Assembly (NCBI GenBank): GCA_003158755.1
Contig: PMLF01000277.1
Coordinates: 1-22,278 of the forward strand
Source of the DNA: Elusimicrobiota bacterium
GTDB taxonomy: Bacteria > Elusimicrobiota > Elusimicrobia > FEN-1173
Direction: 5' to 3'
Length of the DNA stretch: 22,278 nucleotides
Position 1 is the first letter of the stretch. Each line of letters starts with the position of its first letter. The notes below the pieces were generated by a model that saw nothing but the letters and a program-made list of their open reading frames with translations, had not been told where the DNA came from and did no database searches. A program made the position numbers and the translations under genes. Below are positions 7,577 to 15,100 of the stretch, piece after piece.

Positions 7577-7830
7577 TGCGCTCTCCTATCGTTGAAGTAC
7601 GAGATCAAAGTAAAAAATCAATGGTGCGGTTCAAACAGGAACTACCAAAGATTGAGACCTCCCCGATCCCCGACTGCGCCAGCAAGCCCTTGCATTGCGC
7701 CAGAGGCTGCAAGGACGCACGGCAGAAGTGCCGCGAAGGAAAGGACAACGCCTTTGAACACTTTTCTCCTTTCCTAGGAGGAGCGGGGGGAGGTAAGTTT
7801 TCCCGGCCATTTTTTTGAACCCTATTACGT
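7577..7830. repeat. Intergenic region rich in inverted repeats, probable dispersed repeat
   Basis: No convincing gene is seen in this 254-base gap. It holds CTTGCA (7689-7694) paired with TGCAAG (7708-7713), CGGCA (7720-7724) paired with TGCCG (7729-7733) around a GAAG loop, and CTCCT (7766-7770) paired with AGGAG (7779-7783) beside a run of G. CTGGCGCA recurs on the minus strand within the first hairpin and just after it. The block from about 7670 to 7800 resembles the palindromic intergenic repeats found in many copies in some bacterial genomes, whose chance translation gives proline- and arginine-rich strings such as PPPAPPRKGE. Only one copy lies in this window, so the repeat status is inferred. 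No intrinsic terminator with a T run is visible for the operon ending at 7831. Confidence 0.35.
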
Positions 7831-8847
7831 TTATCTCGTGAGCGGCCTAAGGCGTCGAGGCCCGTCCGTTTGCGTATTCGGCGCGCTTTTATTGACCCTG
7901 CCTCCGCCGGAAGTTCCTCCGAAAGGCATTTCCAAACCAATGATATGCCGGCTCCCTTCGGAGCCCGTTGACCCCCGACTATAGACGAACGCGTAATCCA
8001 ATCGAAAGTTGATCGATGAACGCCCCGACACCTTGACGCTCATGCCGCCCGATAGCTCATTTCGGTTGGCGCCCGCGCGCATGGCGAGGTTCACGTCCCC
8101 TTGGGCGAAAAACCACTGCTCGACGCCGCCGGCGTAGTTGAGTTTTTGCATCGCCGTGCTTTCCGTCATGTCCGTGTAGAGGAGATCCCCCTCGACGATC
8201 GTTTGCGGCGAGGGTTTCCAAGCGGCGCCGGCCTGGTACACCGCCGATACCCGGTCCACCGTATCCAGCCCCACGTTCGGCTCCGTGACGTTCCGTCCGG
8301 ACGCCCCCAGTTCCAACCAGGGAACGGGGACGGTTTTGAAACCCGCGTCGAACGTCGCGACGCTCCGCCCGGTGCGCTGGGAGAAGAGGGGCTCCCCCGC
8401 CGAGGTAACGTCGGACGCCACGTCGAATTGGTTCCGGAGGTATTTCACGTTGACGCCCGCCGCCGATGAATCTCCCAGCTTCTTCGAAACGTGGGCGAGG
8501 ACGACGGACTCCAAGAGAAGTCCCTGGGCGTCGTAAATGGTCGCGGCCGCCCCCAGCCGCCACGTCTGGAGGGGAATGATCGCCTCGGCGTACCCCGTGT
8601 TAATGTTGATCCCCGTCAAGCCCGGAAACAAATGCTCCCAGGAAAAGGACGCCTCCCCTCCGTCCAAAAACGCCGTGCCGGCCGGGTTCCAAAAGAGGGC
8701 GTTTCCGTCGTCGGCGGCGGCGCTGAAGGCCCGCCCCATCCCCATCGCCCGGGGGCCCAGACCTCGATCCTGGAACGCTCCGCGAAGGGGCGAGATCAGG
8801 ACTCCCAAAAGCAAAAGGACCGCGAACGGTATGGTTTTCGGATTCAT
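7831..8847 (-). CDS. PorV/PorQ-family outer-membrane beta-barrel protein
   Basis: A 338-residue exported protein. Residues 1-23 form a signal peptide (MNPKTIPFAVLLLLGVLISP, cut near LRGA). The start of the mature protein, LGPRAMGMGRAFSAAADDGNALFWNPAG, is the hallmark of PorV/PorQ/UPF0164 proteins, FadL-like barrels of the outer membrane. The rest alternates amphipathic strands, as in VNVKYLRNQFD, DAGFKTVPVPWLELGASGRNV and SINFRLDYAFVY. In Bacteroidota PorV and PorQ serve type IX secretion; in other phyla relatives lie beside exported proteins with FlgD-Ig-like C-termini, as here. Its start overlaps the acyltransferase stop as ATGA and it has no strong ribosome-binding site of its own, so it is translationally coupled. 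It is the last gene of the operon. The barrel family is likely; a role in export of the beta-helix proteins is speculative. Confidence 0.8.
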   Translation of the reverse strand: MNPKTIPFAVLLLLGVLISPLRGAFQDRGLGPRAMGMGRAFSAAADDGNALFWNPAGTAFLDGGEASFSWEHLFPGLTGININTGYAEAIIPLQTWRLGAAATIYDAQGLLLESVVLAHVSKKLGDSSAAGVNVKYLRNQFDVASDVTSAGEPLFSQRTGRSVATFDAGFKTVPVPWLELGASGRNVTEPNVGLDTVDRVSAVYQAGAAWKPSPQTIVEGDLLYTDMTESTAMQKLNYAGGVEQWFFAQGDVNLAMRAGANRNELSGGMSVKVSGRSSINFRLDYAFVYSRGSTGSEGSRHIIGLEMPFGGTSGGGRVNKSAPNTQTDGPRRLRPLTR

Positions 8848-9461
8848 GGAACCGAACCGACGGCGAACTTCCGCGGCGCCTCCAAACGGCGAACCGACGG
8901 CGGACGGAGGTTCCTACGAAGGATCTTCGCCGGCGCTCCTCCCACGAAACAACCCGCCGGGACGTCCCGGGTCACCACCGATCCGCCGGCGACGACGGCC
9001 CCGTCTCCGATCGTTACGCCGGGGCCGATGACCGCGTTCGAGAACACGATCACGTCGTCGCCGATGACGACCGGCTTGAAGACGTGGGTGTGGGGGCCTA
9101 AAAGGTAATCGGTGCGGCTGGAGAAGATGCCGACCCCCGACCCGCAATCGAACCGGTTACCGATCCGGACGCCCCCCGGACCCGCGCCGAAGACGACGCA
9201 GTTGGGCGCCAAGGCGCAATCGTCGCCGATTTCCAAGCGCCCTTCGTTCCCGCACCATTCGAAGCCGCCCAAGTGGAGCACCGTGCCGGACTGGATGTTG
9301 ACGTTCTTCCCCAGTCGGAGGTTCTTGAGGTCTCCCTTGACGACGACCCCGGGCTCGAGAAGCGTGCCGGGAAACATTTTCCGGATGGTCCCGTGGATTT
9401 CGCAATCCCTGAGGAAAAAGCGGAGGCGATCCATGAGCCGCCTAACGCAAAAGATGTCCAT
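8844..9461 (-). CDS. Left-handed beta-helix (hexapeptide repeat) acyltransferase
   Basis: A 205-residue LbH-fold transferase, probably acetylating a sugar of the polysaccharide or its precursor in the cytoplasm. Hexapeptide turns run from about residue 33 to 180, as in VVVKGDLKNLRLGKNVNIQ, IGDDCALAPNCVV and VIGDDVIVFSNAVIGPGVTI. It ends with the family closing turn VVAGGSVVTRDVPAGCFVGGAPAKILR. The HTHVFKPVVIGDD segment supplies the likely catalytic histidine. It resembles maltose/serine-type O-acetyltransferases and capsule acetyltransferases; the substrate is not deducible. ATG 9461 follows AGGAGGGGGG. A 98-base gap with several hairpins separates it from the upstream beta-helix gene. Its stop overlaps the PorV-like start. 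Confidence 0.88.
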   Translation of the reverse strand: MDIFCVRRLMDRLRFFLRDCEIHGTIRKMFPGTLLEPGVVVKGDLKNLRLGKNVNIQSGTVLHLGGFEWCGNEGRLEIGDDCALAPNCVVFGAGPGGVRIGNRFDCGSGVGIFSSRTDYLLGPHTHVFKPVVIGDDVIVFSNAVIGPGVTIGDGAVVAGGSVVTRDVPAGCFVGGAPAKILRRNLRPPSVRRLEAPRKFAVGSVP

Positions 9462-9559
9462 GCCCCCCTCCTGAAAACCTTTTCATGATGGTCGGCGTCC
9501 CGACCTCACGCGTAGCTTTGTCGCCCGCCGCCAGGCCGAAGGTTGGACGACCCCTTCGG
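9462..9559 (-). ncRNA. Candidate structured intercistronic RNA element
   Basis: This is the longest gap within the operon. Read on the minus strand it starts with CCGAAGG (9559-9553) pairing with CCTTCGG (9542-9536). Next come the purine-rich segment GACAAAGCTACGCGTGA and the perfect hairpin GGTCGG-GACG-CCGACC (9505-9490). TGAAAA-GG-TTTTCA lies just before the AGGAGG of the acyltransferase gene. No T run follows the first stem, so it is not a standard terminator. ACAAAGCTACG recalls the GCAAAGC core of GEMM (cyclic-dinucleotide) riboswitches, but the rest of that consensus is not met. Possibilities are a riboswitch-like leader, an attenuator or an RNA-processing or stability element. Confidence 0.35.
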
Positions 9560-11293
9560 TCATTTCACCACCACCAGCGGGTAATAGGAGTCTTTCCCCG
9601 CGTTGTCCTTGACTTTGCAGACGTACACCCCGCTTTCCACCGCCCGGCCGCTGGAATCCCTTCCGTCCCAGACGATGGGCGTTCCCCCGGACGTTTCCCG
9701 TCGGTAAACGGCGTTCCCGACGGAATCCAGCACGACGACCTCCACCGCCTCGCCGCCGAATTCCGCGCCCCGACCCCGGCTGGGAGCCACGTATTTCCGG
9801 CGGGGACCCAGGTTCCCGGGGTCCGACCCATCGCGTCGGTCGCCCTCCCCCCGGGACGTGTCGGCCGGAAAAAATCCTCGGGGGCTCCCCGCGTAGTTCC
9901 AAACGTAGTCGGTGAGGGAAACCGCCGCGCAAAACCCGCTCGTCCGATCCCGGCACATGTCTTCAAAAATCCTCGCCTGGTTCGGCCAGGGCCACAGGTC
10001 TTCCGTCGTCAATGCGTCGTAGCCCGGATCGCCGTACAACGACCCCGCGGCCCCATACCGCTTCACGATCTGGGCTCCCATCTGGCCTCCGCCCTCTCCC
10101 GCCGTCTTCAACGCGGACCCGTCCTCGATCCGCGGCAAATATTTCAGTCCGCCGGAGAAGGGGTTGACGGTCACCCGCCCGGTCCCGTCGGAAGACGATC
10201 CGTTGTGGTAGGTGTCGAAATAGGAGGCCGAAACCCCGTCCAGATCCCGGCCCGACAAGTTGACGAAGACAAGGTTCTTGACCGTCCGGGCCCCTTGGGA
10301 GCCCCAGTAGCCAAGACCGCCCATGAAGTCCCCCTGTCCGGCCACGAACGTCCGTCCGATGGTCACCCGGTTAACGGCGCAGGCGGCGTCCCCGGTCCCG
10401 AAGGAAATTCCTCCGTTCTTGCAGTCCCAAAATACGCTGTCTTGAACGGTCAGGTTGGCCGCCTGGGTCACGTCCATTCGCAAACCCATGTTTTCACTCA
10501 CGAGCGCCACGCAGCCCAGCCACGAATTGTTTTTATTGGCCCGGTCCGTGCTCCCGTTTTTGACGGCGTAGAAGCTTCCCTGGAACGTCTTGAAAGCGCC
10601 GACGCTGTCGACGACCAGGACGTTTTCCGCCAGGCAGTTGGACGAGTTGTAGAAGTTGAGCCCCGCCTCGGGGTCCTGGGAACCCTGGTCGTCCCAGCCG
10701 CCCTCGTGCCGGATCACGCACCGGCGCACGATGACCTTGTCGGAATTGTAAACCAGGAGGTCGTACCGGCCGCCGATCCCGTAGAACCAGCAATCCTCGA
10801 AAAGGATCGTGTTTGTGTCGTCGGAATCGTTCGTGCCCACCACGGTGTTGGTCGCGTTGCCGGAGGACGGTCCGCCCTCGAAGGCGCATCTCAGAAATTT
10901 CAGGTGGTTGCCGTGGATCTGTTTTTCTCCGGCGAAACTCCACTTAATTCCTTCGAATTGGACGTAGGACGACGTGTGGGGGATCGCGAGGCTTCCGAGG
11001 CGGGAGAAGACGGCTCCTCCGTCGGTCGCCGCCTTGACGACCGTGTAAGCGGAAGCCGACCCCGACGGCGGATTCGTGATTTCGCTTCCCTGATAATCGT
11101 AGATGCCGTCCTTTAAAACGAACGTATTCCCTCCGCCTCGACGGAGCGCCTCGTCCAGGGTCCGCCAGGGAGCGGCGGCGGTGCCGTCGCCCGCGTAATC
11201 GTCGCCGAACGGGGACAGGTAATAGACGGCGGAATGTCCGAAGGCGGCGATCCCGAGCCCGGCGGCGAAAACTAGGATTTGGTTGATTCGCAT
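9560..11293 (-). CDS. Secreted parallel beta-helix protein with FlgD-Ig-like C-terminus
   Basis: A 577-residue exported protein. Residues 1-22 are a signal peptide ending GHSA. The mature N-terminus, YYLSPFGDDYAGDGTAAAPWRTL, is the usual opening of right-handed beta-helix proteins related to pectate lyases and polysaccharide-binding helices. Helical rungs rich in N, D and G run to about residue 450 (HGNHLKFLRCAFEGG, VIVRRCVIRHEGGWDDQG, NLTVQDSVFWDCKNGGISFG). Residues 498-577 are a FlgD-Ig-like/sorting-type domain with IVWDGRDSSGRAVESGVYVCKV. The start is ATG 11293, behind GGAGG and ahead of the signal peptide; the open frame further upstream is not coding. It overlaps the deacetylase gene by 22 bases. 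It is a paralogue of the product of the gene at 12145-16158. Lyase activity is possible but no catalytic residues can be assigned. Confidence 0.85.
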   Translation of the reverse strand: MRINQILVFAAGLGIAAFGHSAVYYLSPFGDDYAGDGTAAAPWRTLDEALRRGGGNTFVLKDGIYDYQGSEITNPPSGSASAYTVVKAATDGGAVFSRLGSLAIPHTSSYVQFEGIKWSFAGEKQIHGNHLKFLRCAFEGGPSSGNATNTVVGTNDSDDTNTILFEDCWFYGIGGRYDLLVYNSDKVIVRRCVIRHEGGWDDQGSQDPEAGLNFYNSSNCLAENVLVVDSVGAFKTFQGSFYAVKNGSTDRANKNNSWLGCVALVSENMGLRMDVTQAANLTVQDSVFWDCKNGGISFGTGDAACAVNRVTIGRTFVAGQGDFMGGLGYWGSQGARTVKNLVFVNLSGRDLDGVSASYFDTYHNGSSSDGTGRVTVNPFSGGLKYLPRIEDGSALKTAGEGGGQMGAQIVKRYGAAGSLYGDPGYDALTTEDLWPWPNQARIFEDMCRDRTSGFCAAVSLTDYVWNYAGSPRGFFPADTSRGEGDRRDGSDPGNLGPRRKYVAPSRGRGAEFGGEAVEVVVLDSVGNAVYRRETSGGTPIVWDGRDSSGRAVESGVYVCKVKDNAGKDSYYPLVVVK

Positions 11294-12132
11294 CGGAAGG
11301 TTCCTCCATATTTCTGCAAAACTTCCCGGGCGGTGCCGAAGGAAAAATCGCCCAGAAGCCGTCGGAATTTCTCCTCGGTCTTGCTCAGGTTCACGTAATG
11401 GCGAAAACCGTCCAGGGTTCCGCACGGCAGGCGGGGCTGGTCCGGATCGAACTCCCACGGGTGGAGATACACGATGGCGGGCCAGCCTTCCCGATGGCAG
11501 GCCCGGATCCCTTGCCGCACCAGGGCGTAAGGAAACAGCCGAAAATATCCGCCGCCGGAAAAAGCGAACGGTCGGCCCGCGATCATCGCGGTGCTCATGG
11601 GGAATTCCCAGAGCCCTTGGAGCTGGTGAGGGAACCGCTGCGCCCCGTGAAGTCCGCCCCGGGCGTGCGGCGCCGGGAGGACGCTGGCGTCGTAGCCGTA
11701 TCCCTCTTCGCGCAGGACGTCCAGAGCCCACATCGTCTCCTTCACCACCGAAAAACTGGGCGCCCGATAACCGGCGACGGGCTGTCCGAGGACGTCCTCC
11801 AGGAGGTCCTTGGCCCGGCGGACGTCGCGCCGGAACTCTTGGGGCGTCTGGTGGTAGATGAGACGGTGTTCATGGCCGTGACAGGCCACCTCGTGTCCCT
11901 GGCGCGCCAGGGACCGCACCAGGCCGGGGAAATGCTCCGCGACCCAGCCCAGGACGAAGAACGTGGCCCGGGTCCCGCGTTCGGCCAAAATCGAGAGTAT
12001 CCGCTCGGTATTGGCCTCCAGGCGGCTCTCCCGTCGGGACCAGCCGTCCCGGGAAACGCGGCCTTCGAACGCCGAAACCATAAAGTAATCTTCGACGTCG
12101 ATGGTCAACGCGTTGAGGGGTGAACTGTCCAT
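11272..12132 (-). CDS. Polysaccharide deacetylase, DUF3473/PEP-CTERM-locus subfamily
   Basis: A 286-residue NodB-fold metal-dependent deacetylase without signal peptide. It probably removes N-acetyl groups from polysaccharide amino sugars. Motifs: ALTIDVEDYF with D12 and D15 near the N-terminus, the metal-binding histidines H85 and H89 in CHGHEHR, R123 in GYRAPSFSV, and H224 in YLHPWEFDPDQPR. The N-terminal TIDVEDYFMVSAFE, the GGGYFRLFPYALVR strand and the HPWEFDP ending are hallmarks of the DUF3473-containing subfamily found in exosortase A polysaccharide loci. Length is normal. ATG 12132 follows AGGAAGGAGG and is 12 bases after the stop of the larger beta-helix gene; the end overlaps the smaller beta-helix gene by 22 bases. 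The gene thus sits between two paralogues. Subfamily call is firm; substrate unknown. Confidence 0.92.
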   Translation of the reverse strand: MDSSPLNALTIDVEDYFMVSAFEGRVSRDGWSRRESRLEANTERILSILAERGTRATFFVLGWVAEHFPGLVRSLARQGHEVACHGHEHRLIYHQTPQEFRRDVRRAKDLLEDVLGQPVAGYRAPSFSVVKETMWALDVLREEGYGYDASVLPAPHARGGLHGAQRFPHQLQGLWEFPMSTAMIAGRPFAFSGGGYFRLFPYALVRQGIRACHREGWPAIVYLHPWEFDPDQPRLPCGTLDGFRHYVNLSKTEEKFRRLLGDFSFGTAREVLQKYGGTFRCESTKS

Positions 12133-12144
12133 GGATCCTCCTTC

Positions 12145-15100
12145 CTATCTCAGTACGGTGACGGCGACGTTTAACGCGGCCCCGGATTCGCCTTTGATTT
12201 TGCAGACGTACACTCCGGTCTCGACGATCCGTCCGCTTCGATCCCTTCCGTCCCAAACGATGTCCTGGTCGTCGGATTTTTCCCCGCGAAACACGACGAG
12301 TCCGGAACCGGAGTAAATGATCACTTCCTCGGCGTCGGGACCGAAGGTGAGAAAGACCCCCCGGCGGGGAATCAGGTATTTTTTTGGGGGCTTGAGGAGA
12401 TTCGCTTCACGACCGCCCGCGCCCGTCGAATAGGTGTAAACAATCTTGGTCCCGGGGGCGATGGCCACGGGGGGAACGGACAGGTCCATGACGTTGTTTA
12501 CCATCAACGTGTAAGCGACGCCCGGGTCGTTGGCGCTGGTGGTCAGGTGGACCGTCCGTTGATCGGCGGCCAACGCCGCCGCCGTCACCTCGACGCTTCG
12601 ATTGACGGCGTAATTGTCGATGTTGGCCGCCGATCCCGGGTCCACGGGGCGGCTGAACAACACGTCCACCGCCGTGACGTCCACCGCCGTCGCCGAATTG
12701 ATCGTGAGCGGCGCGACGCCGGCCCCGGTCAAGGTCAGGAAGGTCAGGTCGCCGGAAACCGTCACGTTTCCCGCCGAATCCTTGGAGCGGACGCGATAAT
12801 GGTATTGGGTCCCCGCCGACAATCCGGAGAGACCTTGGGAGTGGGCGGTGACCAAGCTCGCGTTCAAGGTCGTCAACGCGCCGTAGGCCGCGGTGAGTCC
12901 GTATTCCACCTGGGAATCGGCGGCTTTATCCGTCACCCAGGTCACGGTCGCGGTGGAAAAGTAGGGCGAGGCGGAGATGGCGCTGAGGACGGGAGGAAGA
13001 CTGAGAGCTCGGGTCGTGAAGGTGTAGTCGCCGGAAACCGCCGGGTTCCCCGCGGCGTCTTTGGAATGGACCCGAAAATGGTAGAGGGTCGCCGCCGAAA
13101 TTCCCGAAAGGACTTGGGAGTGGGCGGTGACCAGTACCGCGTTCAGGGCCGTCGAAATCCCGTAGGCGGCGGTCAACCCGTAATCCACCTGCGAATCGGA
13201 GACTTCGTCGGTGGTCCAGGAAACCGTGGCGCTGGACACGAAGGGCACGGCGGAAATCGGGCCGATCACGGGAGGAGTCACATCGACGATCGGAAGCGTG
13301 GTGAACGTGGAGTCGTTCGAGACCGCCAAATTACCGGCGGCGTCCTCGGAGCGGACGCGGTAATGGGTGACGGTCGCCCCCGACAGCCCGTTGAGGAGTT
13401 GAACGTGGGCGGTGAGCAGGGTGGAGTTCAGCGCCGTCGAAAGGCCGTAGGCGGCGGTCGGTCCATAATCCACCTGGGAGTCCGAACCTTCGTTGGTCGT
13501 CCAGGACACCGTCGCGCTGGACGCGTAAGGCACGGCGGCGATCGCGCTGATCGTCGGCGGCGTCGTGTCGGTCGCGGAGGACGTGATGAAATTATAGTCG
13601 CCCGAAACCGCCGGGTTGCCCGCGGCGTCCTTGGAGCGAACGCGATAATGGTACAAGGTCCCCGCCGAAAGCCCGCCGACCGGCCGAGAATGGGCGACGA
13701 CCAAGCCCGCGTTTAACGCCGTCGAATTGCCGTAGGCGGCGGTCAACCCATAATCCACCTGCGAATCCGACATTTCGCTGGTCGTCCAAGTCACCGTGGC
13801 GCCTGAAACGAAAGGCGCGGCGGCGACGGCGCTGATCGTCGGCGGAGTGACGTCGGGCGGCTGGAGCGTCGTGAAAACGGAATCGCCCGAGACCGCTGGA
13901 TTTCCGGAGGCGTCTTTGGATCGAACGCGGTAATGGTACAGCGTCCCCGCCGACAACCCCGGAAGGGCCTGGGAATGGGCGGTGACCAAGCTCGTGTTCA
14001 ACGTCGTCGAACCGCCGTAAGCGACGGTCATTCCGTAATCCACCTGCGAATCGGAACCTTCGTCCGTCGTCCACGACACGGTCGCGCTGGAGAGGAACGG
14101 CGCGGCGGAAACCGCGGTGAGGACGGGAGGGGTGACGTCGGGCGGCGGAAGCGTGGTGAAAGTGAAATCCGCCGAAACCGCCGGATTCCCGGCGGCGTCC
14201 GCGGAGTGGACGCGGAAATGGTACAGAGTTCCCCCCGACAACCCGGCGAGGGCCTGGGTGTGGGCGGTCACCAAGCTCGAGTTCAGCGTCGTCGAAGCAC
14301 CGTAAGAGGCGGTCAACCCGTATTCCACCTGAGAATTGGCGCCTACGTTCGTCGTCCAGGACACCGTCGCGCTGGACACGAACGGCGCGGCGGCGACGGC
14401 GCTGAGAACGGGAGGAGCGCCGTTCGTCCGGGTCGTGAACGTGTAATCGCCCGACACCGCCAGGTTTCCGGAGGCGTCCGTGGAGCGAACGCGGCAGTGG
14501 TAAAGGGTCGCGGCCGAAAGCCCGGTCATGGCCTCGGAGTGGGCGGTGACCATGGAACCGTCCAATGTCGTCAAGGAGCCGTACGCGGTGGTGAGGCCGT
14601 ATTCCACCTGGGAGTTGGCGACCTTGTCCGTCGACCATGCGACCGTGGCGCTGGACACGCTCGGCGTCGCTGAAAATCCGCTGAGGACGGGAGGATTCGA
14701 TCCGCCTCCCGCGTAAGGGCTCGGGCTCCCCAAATAGGACCAAATGTAGTCGGTCAGGGAGGTCGAACCGCAAAATCCGGTCGTCTTTCCTTGGCACATG
14801 TCCTGAGCGATCCGGACCTGGTTCGGCCAGGGCCATAGGGCGATCGCCGTCAACGCGTCGTAACCGGCGTCCCCGTACAGCGTCCCCGAGGTTCCCCACT
14901 GATTCACGATTTGGGCCCCCATCTGGCCTCCCGCCGCTCCGGCGGTTTTCAAGGCGGAACCCGTTTCGATCTCCGGCAGGTATTTCAATCCGCTGGTCAG
15001 AGGGCTGTAAGTCACCCGCCCGGTTCCGGATGATTGGGAGCCGTTGCCATAGGTATCGAAGTAGGTGGCCGCCACCCCCGTCAGGTCCGATCCGGCCAGC

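Noticed and set aside
7605..7940. An open frame of 111 codons on the minus strand in the intergenic gap
   Set aside because: It runs into the PorV-like gene in another frame, and its PPPAPPRKGE string is what translation of palindromic intergenic repeats gives.
9462..9559. Firm call of a cyclic-di-GMP (GEMM) riboswitch
   Set aside because: Only the CAAAGC-like segment and one following hairpin match; the GGGCAAACC side and the closing strand are not found, so it is left as an unassigned structured element.
9485..11116. A 543-codon open frame on the plus strand opposite the smaller beta-helix gene
   Set aside because: No domain, no ribosome-binding site, and composition typical of an antisense shadow of the real gene.
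11294..11731. Upstream extension of the smaller beta-helix protein
   Set aside because: The signal peptide begins at ATG 11293 behind GGAGG; the extension overlaps the deacetylase gene and is an arginine-rich shadow.
12727..14694. Periodic repeats considered as a CRISPR array or non-coding tandem repeat
   Set aside because: The units are about 281 bases, in frame, and translate into fibronectin-III-like domains; there are no short repeats with unique spacers.
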